Of a stretch of DNA of 64,000 nt, positions 58,267 to 64,000 are shown piece after piece (position 1 is the first letter of the stretch; each line of letters starts with the position of its first letter). The stretch spans positions 26,721 through 90,720 of the forward strand of contig NZ_FNDJ01000040.1 in assembly GCF_900099965.1 (NCBI RefSeq), written 5' to 3'. Made by a program: the position numbers and the translations under genes. The notes under the pieces were generated by a model. That model saw only the letters and a list, made by a program, of their open reading frames with translations, ran no database searches and was not told where the DNA came from. This stretch comes from Nonomuraea jiangxiensis. Lineage in GTDB: Bacteria > Actinomycetota > Actinomycetes > Streptosporangiales > Streptosporangiaceae.

Positions 58267-59297
58267 CAGTGTCGCGACTCCGGCACCAAGACCTGCTGCA
58301 GGGCCTCGAACTCCTCAGCGCACTTACCCGAACCGATGGCGACCGAGTCGAGGGCGTTGTCGACGAGGTGCACCGGCATGCCCGTCTCCGTCCTCACCCG
58401 CTCATCCAGCCCCTTGAGCAGCGCGCCTCCGCCGGTGAGCGCGATGCCGCGGTCCATGATGTCCCCGGCCAGCTCGGGCGGGCACTTGTCGAGCGTGGTC
58501 CTGACCGTGTCCACGATCGCGTTGACCGGCTCCTCGATGGCCTTCCTGACCTCCTCGCTCGACACGACGATGGTCTTGGGCAGGCCACTGACCAGGTCAC
58601 GGCCGCGGATCTCCGCGTGCGACTCCTCAAGGCCCGGCCCGGCCGAGCCGATGGCCATCTTGATCTCTTCAGCGGTGCGCTCGCCGAGCATGAGCGAGTA
58701 TTCCTTCTTGGCGAACGCGATCACCGCCTGGTCGAGCTCGTCACCGCCCACCCTGATCGACTGGCTCGTGACCACGCCGCCCATCGAGATGATCGCCACC
58801 TCGGTGGTGCCGCCGCCGATGTCGACCACCATGTTTCCGGTGGGCTCGTGCACCGGCAGCCCGGCCCCGATGGCGGCCGCCATCGGCTCCTCGACGATGT
58901 AGACCTTTCTGGCGCCCGCCGCGTAGCCGGCTTCCTTGACCGCGCGCTGCTCGACGCTGGTGATGCCGCTCGGAACGGCGATGATGATGCGTGGCTTGGC
59001 GAAATGGCGACGTCTATGCACTCTTTGGATGAAATATCGCAACATCCGCTCGGTGACGTCGAAGTCCGCGATCACGCCGTCCTTGAGCGGGCGTACCGCG
59101 ACGATGTTGCCAGGTGTGCGGCCGATCATCCTCTTTGCCTCGATGCCGACCGCTACGATTTTGCCGCTGACCGTGTTGATCGCTACGACTGACGGCTCGT
59201 TGAGCACGATGCCCCGGCCGCGCACGTAGACCAGCGTGTTGGCGGTGCCCAGGTCGACCGCCATGTCACGGCCCAGGAACGCGAGCTTGCTGCCCAT
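58266..59297 (-). CDS. mreB: Actin-like cell-shape protein MreB
   Basis: This is a 343-residue bacterial actin that guides cell wall synthesis; in mycelial actinomycetes it acts mainly in spore wall formation. The phosphate-1 motif is MAVDLGTANTLVYVRGRG near residue 12. The phosphate-2 motif is VVDIGGGTTEVAIISMGG near 155-172 and the adenosine motif is IALTGGGALLKGLD near 290. ATG at 59297 follows a purine run (GGAGGG-like in the sense strand GGGCTCCGTTCCCC context is weak). A longer frame to 59945 is ndk-region read-through and rejected. It heads the mre cluster after the ndk terminator. Confidence 0.96.
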   Translation of the reverse strand: MGSKLAFLGRDMAVDLGTANTLVYVRGRGIVLNEPSVVAINTVSGKIVAVGIEAKRMIGRTPGNIVAVRPLKDGVIADFDVTERMLRYFIQRVHRRRHFAKPRIIIAVPSGITSVEQRAVKEAGYAAGARKVYIVEEPMAAAIGAGLPVHEPTGNMVVDIGGGTTEVAIISMGGVVTSQSIRVGGDELDQAVIAFAKKEYSLMLGERTAEEIKMAIGSAGPGLEESHAEIRGRDLVSGLPKTIVVSSEEVRKAIEEPVNAIVDTVRTTLDKCPPELAGDIMDRGIALTGGGALLKGLDERVRTETGMPVHLVDNALDSVAIGSGKCAEEFEALQQVLVPESRH

Positions 59298-59533
59298 GGG
59301 GAACGGAGCCCTCCGTATCGTCGTTCGCGAATGACTACGGATCGAATTCGAATCGTAACGTGACGTACCCACCGATGAGCGCAATGAGCCTTCGCGCCCC
59401 CCAAAAATCTCCAGCCCCTCCCTCAACCCCAATTTTGCCGGGATTGCACCACAACATCCGATCGAACGATGGAACGTTCCAATCCATCCTCCCCACCCCC
59501 GATCCGGGCCCAACCCTACGGGTCCCGACCGAC

Positions 59534-59573
59534 AAAAACGCGCGCCCGCACAGCCGAAGCTGCACGGGCGCGC
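59534..59573 (-). terminator. Intrinsic terminator after ndk
   Basis: On the minus strand a 15-bp stem (two G-T wobbles; arms 59573-59559 and 59554-59540) with a TTCG tetraloop is followed by TTTTT after one base. It lies 19 bases after the ndk stop codon and separates ndk from the mre cluster. Confidence 0.9.
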
Positions 59574-59592
59574 CGGGAGCGAGGGGAACCGG

Positions 59593-60003
59593 TCAGAAGC
59601 GGTCCGGGAAGAAGATCTTGATCTCCCTGGCCGCCGACTCGGGGGAGTCGGACCCGTGCACGACGTTCTCGCCGATCTCCAGAGCGTGGTCGCCCCGGAT
59701 CGTCCCCGGAGCCGACTTGACCGGGTCGGTGGCGCCGGCCAGCGCGCGGAAGGCCTCCACGGCACGCGGGCCCTCCAGCACCATGGCCACGAGCGGCCCC
59801 GACGTGATGAACTCGACCAGCTCGCCGAAGAACGGCCGCTCGGAGTGCTCGGCGTAGTGCGTCTTGGCGGTGTCGGTGTCGAGGGTGCGCAGGTCCATCG
59901 CCACGACCTTGAGGCCCTTGCGCTCCACGCGGGCGACCACGTCACCGATGAGGCCCCGCTTAACCCCGTCGGGCTTGATCAGGACAAGAGTGCGCTCGGA
60001 CAC
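59593..60003 (-). CDS. ndk: Nucleoside diphosphate kinase
   Basis: This is a 136-residue Ndk, which transfers phosphate between nucleoside tri- and diphosphates through a phosphohistidine. The active-site motif NVVHGSDS has His116; the start TLVLIKPDGVKRGLIGDVV and the ERPFFGELVEFITSGP loop are diagnostic. The start is GTG at 60003, seven bases after AGGAGAA-like purines. It is followed by a strong terminator and preceded by a 142-base gap from the MFS gene. Confidence 0.97.
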   Translation of the reverse strand: MSERTLVLIKPDGVKRGLIGDVVARVERKGLKVVAMDLRTLDTDTAKTHYAEHSERPFFGELVEFITSGPLVAMVLEGPRAVEAFRALAGATDPVKSAPGTIRGDHALEIGENVVHGSDSPESAAREIKIFFPDRF

Positions 60004-60145
60004 TTGACGTTCTCCTTCGAACAGAGTGGGGTCGCGGCAGGCACTGGCCTGACCGCAGGACGCTTCGCGGGCACCAGACCACGCGTCGCCGTGGCTGTGC
60101 CTCAGCTTACCGTCCGTACCCCACCCGCGTTCCCCACGGAAGTCC

Positions 60146-61762
60146 TCACGAGGGCGCGTCGTCCTCGGGCGAATGGGCCTGCGGCGGCACCGCCGGCACC
60201 GTCCCGCCCTGGTCGGCCGTCCCCTCCTCCTCGGGCAACGACCTCGCCTGACCGAAGGCCCCGCTGGGGGGCACCGGCACCACGACGCGGGGAATCGCCC
60301 CGGTGGTCCGGTCCTCGTCCGCGAGATCGAGGGTGCCCCCATCGCAGGCGCTCACCGCCTCGGGCCGCCCATCATCGGCCCGAGCCCCGCAAGCCTCCTC
60401 GCCGGAACGCCGGGCCAGCACGGCCGCGAGCACGATGGTGCCCACCACCACGAACCCGCCGATCAACGCCCACCAGTGCAGCGCCCCCACGAAGCCGTCC
60501 ACCAGCTCCTGCGCCGACCGCACCCCGTCGAGCATCGCCATCTGGACTCCCGTGCCCAGCAGGAACCCGGCCAGCACCCCCGCCACGCACAACGACAGCC
60601 CGAACACCGCCGCACCGATCTCCACCTCCTGCAGCGCCGACGTCAATGCCACCGCCGCCCCCACGGCCAGCAGCACGAACGGCACCACCAGCACCAGCCC
60701 GTCGGCCGAGGGCACCAGCAGCCGCACGGAGCAGAGCCCCGCCACCATCGACAACAACCCGAGAGGAGCCAGCCACCGCCCGGCGGCCGGCGCGTACCGC
60801 CGCACCAGCACGGAAGCCCCGACGGCCAGCACCCCCGCCACCCCGTACGGCACCCACAGTCCCCGCAGTCCGGGCCCGCCGAGCCCGCCCATCTCCACCA
60901 GCGTCACCTGCGCGGCGCTGGGCAGCAGCACGACCCCCACCGCCACCATCACGTACGCCGGCGTGCGGCTCTCCGGCGCGCCGAACGAGGCCAGCGCCAG
61001 CAGCCCGACCACCGCCAGCCCGGCCAGCAGGAACACCGGAACGGCCCGCCACCCCTCGGTCGCGGTGCTGATGGCCACGACCGCGATGCCACCGGCGGGC
61101 AAGACCGCCAGGAGCAACCGGGGCCGCTCGCCGACCTGAGGACCGGCCTCGACCGCCCGGCCGAACACCATCCCGACCACCAGGTACGCCGCCGCCAGGC
61201 CCAGCGCGACCCCCGTCACCATCGGGTACGGCTGCAGCGTGACCTTCCAGTCGCTCACGCCGTCGAGCGGCCACAGGGCCAGCGCCTGGGCCACCAGCAG
61301 GCTCAGGCTGAACACGCCCACCCACAGCGCCCGCAACGCCGGCACCCGGTCCCAGACGGCGGCCAGCGTGGCCGGCAGGACGATGCCCGCGCCCACGCCC
61401 CGCAGCACCCGTACGACCCCGACCAGGAACTCTGAGCCCGCATACCCTGCCGCCGCGTCGGAAGCGGCGATCAGCACCAGCCCGGCGAGAATGAGGTGAA
61501 CGGCCTTGAACCGGCGCAGAGCCGCGCCCGCGAGCGGCACGGTCAGCATCAGCGCGGGCAACGCCAGCCCGTGCGTGCGCAGCAGCGCCACCTGGTCGAT
61601 GTCGCCGGGCAGCAGGCGCGCGACGACGGAGAGCGTGTTGGGGATCGTGAGGATCGCCAGCGGCAGCGCGGCCACGATGAGGAGCCCGAGCACCACGTCG
61701 AGCACCCACGGAAGTCTTGGGCCGGCCGCGGATGGCGACCGCTGGATAGGGGGGACGGCCAT
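60146..61762 (-). CDS. MFS-type transporter with disordered tail
   Basis: This is a 538-residue membrane protein with about 14 hydrophobic segments, of the major facilitator type (DHA2-like in length). The first helix is WVLDVVLGLLIVAALPLAILTIPN; VLRGVGAGIVLPATLAAVWDRVP around residue 115-137 resembles motif C of drug:proton antiporters. The last 75 residues (EEACGARADDG onward) are a disordered, acidic, Pro-rich cytoplasmic tail. ATG at 61762 is the most downstream likely start; a frame to 61828 is possible but its extension is Arg/Tyr-rich. It follows the DUF4233 gene by 11 bases; substrate unknown. Confidence 0.8.
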   Translation of the reverse strand: MAVPPIQRSPSAAGPRLPWVLDVVLGLLIVAALPLAILTIPNTLSVVARLLPGDIDQVALLRTHGLALPALMLTVPLAGAALRRFKAVHLILAGLVLIAASDAAAGYAGSEFLVGVVRVLRGVGAGIVLPATLAAVWDRVPALRALWVGVFSLSLLVAQALALWPLDGVSDWKVTLQPYPMVTGVALGLAAAYLVVGMVFGRAVEAGPQVGERPRLLLAVLPAGGIAVVAISTATEGWRAVPVFLLAGLAVVGLLALASFGAPESRTPAYVMVAVGVVLLPSAAQVTLVEMGGLGGPGLRGLWVPYGVAGVLAVGASVLVRRYAPAAGRWLAPLGLLSMVAGLCSVRLLVPSADGLVLVVPFVLLAVGAAVALTSALQEVEIGAAVFGLSLCVAGVLAGFLLGTGVQMAMLDGVRSAQELVDGFVGALHWWALIGGFVVVGTIVLAAVLARRSGEEACGARADDGRPEAVSACDGGTLDLADEDRTTGAIPRVVVPVPPSGAFGQARSLPEEEGTADQGGTVPAVPPQAHSPEDDAPS

Positions 61763-61773
61763 GTAGGCCGACT

Positions 61774-62115
61774 TTAGCGGGTAGTAGCGCCTTCGACACG
61801 CCGAGCGACGATAATGGCAGTGATCCATAGTGCCGTGAAGATCGCGCCGAGGAAGAACATGGCCGTCACCAGGAAGCCCGTGCAGATCGCCAGCACCTGC
61901 ACCACGCTACCGGCGATATAGCCGAAAGGCCGCTTGAGCAGCCCCGCGACGACGACGCAGAGCACCGCCAGCCCGATGCCGACGGTCACCGCGAGCGCCG
62001 GCGTGACCCCGTTCACCGTGATCGCCACGGGCGTGATCAGGCCCGCCACGATCGCCTCCATGCCGAGCACCGAGGCACCAAGCCTGCGCATGCCCGGCGT
62101 GACCTGGAAGTTCAT
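61774..62115 (-). CDS. DUF4233 membrane protein
   Basis: This is a 113-residue protein with about four helices (LGASVLGMEAIVAGLITPVAI, ALAVTVGIGLAVLCVVVAGLL, GSVVQVLAICTGFLVTAMFFLG, FTALWITAIIVARRV), matching DUF4233, which is almost always encoded directly after folC in actinobacteria. ATG at 62115 overlaps the folC TGA by four bases (ATGA), so it is coupled to folC. Its role is unknown; the constant association suggests a link with folate or with the downstream genes. Confidence 0.86.
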   Translation of the reverse strand: MNFQVTPGMRRLGASVLGMEAIVAGLITPVAITVNGVTPALAVTVGIGLAVLCVVVAGLLKRPFGYIAGSVVQVLAICTGFLVTAMFFLGAIFTALWITAIIVARRVEGATTR

Positions 62116-63437
62116 CGCGAACCATCCGCATTGAGCAGCAACCGCGCATCTCCCGCCGTGACGACGGACCCGGTGATGAGCACCCCGGTGCCGCTGAACT
62201 CGCCCTCGGAGTCCGCGAGGCCGATGCCCTGGTCGATGGCCTCGTCCAGGCGCTCGACGACGTGCACCCGGTCCTCGCCGAACAGCGGCTCGGCCAGGGC
62301 ACCCAGCTCCTCGGCGGACATCGAGCGCGGCGAGGAGTTACGCGTGACGATGATCTCGTCGAGCATCGGCTCCAGCAACTCCAGCAGCGCGTCCACGTCC
62401 TTGTCGCGCATGACCGCGACCACGCCGATGACCTTGGCGAAGTCGAACGCCTCGTGCAGCCCCTCCAGGGTGGCCTGCATGCCGCCGGGGTTGTGCGCGG
62501 CGTCCAGCACCACCGTCGGGCTGCGCCGCACGACCTCCATCCGCCCGGGCGAGGACGCCTGCGCGAACGCCTGACGCACCAGGTCCCCGTCCAGCGGATC
62601 GTCACCGCCGGTCAGTGCCTCGGCCGCGGCCAGCGCGCAGACGGCGTTGCTCGCCTGGTGGGCCCCGTAGAGCGGCAGGTAGACCTCGTCGTATACCCCC
62701 TTGAGCCCGCGCAGGGTGAGCAGCTGCCCGCCGATCGCCACCTCACGGTTGAGCACCCCGAACTCGAGCCCTTCCCGCGCCACGACCGCCCCCACCTCGG
62801 CCGCGCGCCGCATCAGCACCTCGGCCGCGGCCAACTCCTGCTGCGCGAGCACGGCCGTGGTGCCGGGCTTGATGATGCCCGCCTTCTCGGACGCGATGCT
62901 CGGAATGTCCGGCCCCAGCCGGTCCATGTGGTCCAGCGAGATAGGCGTGATCACGGACACGAGACCGTCTGCGACGTTCGTGGCGTCCCAGGACCCGCCC
63001 ATGCCCGCCTCGACCACGGCGACGTCAACCGGCGTGTCCGCGAACGCCGCGAACGCCATCGCCGTCAGCATCTCGAAGAACTGGATGCGCCGCGGTCCCT
63101 GCGCGTCGGTCAGCTCGACGTACGGGATGATCTCCTCGTAGACCTGGCTGAACCGCTCCTCGCTCAACGGCTCCCCGTCAACGGTGATCCGCTCGCGCAT
63201 CGACGTGAGATGAGGACTGGTGAACCGCCCCACCCGCAGATTGCGCTCCTTGAGCAGCGCCTCCGTCAGCCGCGCCGTGCTCGTCTTCCCGTTGGTGCCG
63301 GCGATGTGTATGACCGGGTACGCCCGCTGCGGCGATCCGAGCACATCCAGCAGGGCCGCGATCCTGTCGAGCGTCGGCTCGAAATCCCACTCGACGCCAC
63401 GCTCCATGATCGCACGTTCAACCGCACGAAAATCCAC
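62112..63437 (-). CDS. folC: Folylpolyglutamate synthase / dihydrofolate synthase
   Basis: This is a 441-residue Mur-ligase-fold enzyme that adds glutamates to folate, and possibly makes dihydrofolate as well. The P-loop IAGTNGKTSTARL is at residues 45-57, followed by GRFTSPHLTSMRERI. The middle GGSWDATNVADGLVSVITPISLDHMDRLG is the second Mur-ligase signature, and DAAHNPGGM marks the carboxyl domain. The start is GTG at 63437. It reads from a promoter in the 200-base gap downstream of the rRNA terminator and continues into the DUF4233 gene. Confidence 0.95.
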   Translation of the reverse strand: MDFRAVERAIMERGVEWDFEPTLDRIAALLDVLGSPQRAYPVIHIAGTNGKTSTARLTEALLKERNLRVGRFTSPHLTSMRERITVDGEPLSEERFSQVYEEIIPYVELTDAQGPRRIQFFEMLTAMAFAAFADTPVDVAVVEAGMGGSWDATNVADGLVSVITPISLDHMDRLGPDIPSIASEKAGIIKPGTTAVLAQQELAAAEVLMRRAAEVGAVVAREGLEFGVLNREVAIGGQLLTLRGLKGVYDEVYLPLYGAHQASNAVCALAAAEALTGGDDPLDGDLVRQAFAQASSPGRMEVVRRSPTVVLDAAHNPGGMQATLEGLHEAFDFAKVIGVVAVMRDKDVDALLELLEPMLDEIIVTRNSSPRSMSAEELGALAEPLFGEDRVHVVERLDEAIDQGIGLADSEGEFSGTGVLITGSVVTAGDARLLLNADGSR

Positions 63438-63638
63438 CCCTCAACCCTACTGACCGCGCACAGCACTCCTGACGCCGGGCGAACATTCGCACACGACCAC
63501 CCAGGTCAACAGCGGCCCCTTGCGACCCCAGGGTGCCCGGGTACGCGGGCAACTGTCCAGAACCCCACCAGCGAAAACCCGACCCACGCACAACACAAGA
63601 AAAGGCCCCACGCACCACACGTGAAGCCTCACCAACGC

Positions 63639-63677
63639 AAAAAAGGGGGGTCCGACGCTCGAAGCGTCGAACCCCCC
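63639..63677 (-). terminator. Intrinsic terminator of the rRNA operon
   Basis: On the minus strand a 14-bp stem (arms 63677-63664 and 63658-63645, one wobble) with a 5-base loop is followed by TTTTTT (63644-63639). It lies nine bases after the 5S rRNA 3' end. Confidence 0.92.
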
Positions 63678-63686
63678 ACAAAGATT

Positions 63687-63805
63687 GTCCGGCGGCGACC
63701 TACTCTCCCACACCCTCCCGAGTGCAGTACCATCGGCGCAGAGAAGCTTAACTTCCGGGTTCGGAATGTAACCGGGTGTTTCCTTCCCGCCATAACCGCC
63801 GTAAC
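63687..63805 (-). rRNA. rrf: 5S ribosomal RNA
   Basis: The minus strand reads GTTACGGCGGTTATGGCGGG at the 5' end. The universal core ACATTCCGAACCCGGAAG follows, then CGCCGATGGTACTGC and GGGAGAGTAGGTCGCCGCCGG near the 3' end. The length is about 119 nt; end positions are within a few bases. It is followed at once by the operon terminator. Confidence 0.95.
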
Positions 63806-63877
63806 CCTCCGAAACAGCCTGTTTGCTGTCTCAGAATTGCCTAGTGGACGCGAGCAAAAACTTGAAAGTCTGCTTTG

Positions 63878-64000
63878 TGGTCAAGTCCTCGGCCTATTAG
63901 TACCGGTCAGCTCCACACGTTACCGCGCTTCCACCTCCGGCCTATCAACCCGATCATCTACCGGGAGCCTTACCCCATCACTGGGAGGGAGACCTCATCT
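63878..64000 (-). rRNA. rrl: 23S ribosomal RNA, 3' end (partial)
   Basis: The minus strand contains the conserved 23S tail, including GGTAAGGCTCCCGGTAGATG, GATAGGCCGGAGGTGGAAGC and TACTAATAGGCCGAGGACTT. The gene continues beyond the right edge. The 3' end is placed near 63878 by comparison of the ACTTGACC stretch with other actinobacterial 23S ends and is approximate. About 72 bases separate it from the 5S gene. Confidence 0.93.

Overview
The window comes from the chromosome of a high-GC Gram-positive actinomycete. The evidence is very high GC with C/G at third codon positions, frequent GTG starts, Clp-N, WYL, ECF41 and DUF4233 genes, and actinobacterial gene orders (rne-rplU-rpmA-obg-proB-proA, nadD-rsfS-histidine phosphatase, folC-DUF4233, mreBCD-mrdA-rodA). 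The overall style suggests a Streptosporangiaceae-type filamentous actinomycete such as Nonomuraea; that placement is inference. No phage, insertion sequence or CRISPR array is visible.

Left arm (1-11000): a sugar-scavenging locus. A secreted GH51 arabinofuranosidase diverges from a LacI-family repressor gene. Behind the repressor lie a complete YtfQRT-YjfF-type furanose ABC importer and then the start of a second, ChvE-type multiple-sugar importer. Near-identical LacI-type palindromes sit before the GH51 gene (two), the lacI gene, ytfQ and chvE, so the whole locus reads as one regulon: secreted enzyme, two importers and their repressor.

Accessory region (11000-34400): short unlinked units. 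These include a metallophosphoesterase, a MocR regulator without its PLP lysine, an aromatic amino acid decarboxylase, two WYL regulators, an orphan solute-binding lipoprotein with a membrane partner, a tRNA-Ala/ECF41 pair with overlapping divergent promoters, a Clp-N/HTH pair with a double palindromic operator, an AlaX editing protein with an MFS exporter, DUF523 and several small membrane proteins, a DyP peroxidase, an NhaA-thioredoxin fusion, an SPW protein, and a glycosyltransferase coupled to a 33-residue membrane peptide. A second tRNA-Ala(GGC) is at 33.2 kb. Intergenic spaces from 31.5 to 34.4 kb carry C-rich minisatellite DNA.

Housekeeping region (34400-63500), almost all on the minus strand: nadD-rsfS-histidine phosphatase; a Ser/Thr kinase; proB-proA; obg-rpmA-rplU; rne; two radical-SAM family genes; the elongation cluster mreB-mreC-mreD-mrdA-rodA; ndk; an MFS transporter; DUF4233 and folC. 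A TetR-SDR divergent pair interrupts obg and proB. Long low-complexity G-rich (coding strand) spacers interrupt mreC-mreD and mrdA-rodA; the latter contains a strong G-quadruplex motif just before rodA.

Right end (63640-64000): the 3' end of an rRNA operon on the minus strand, with the 23S tail, 5S rRNA and a strong intrinsic terminator upstream of folC.
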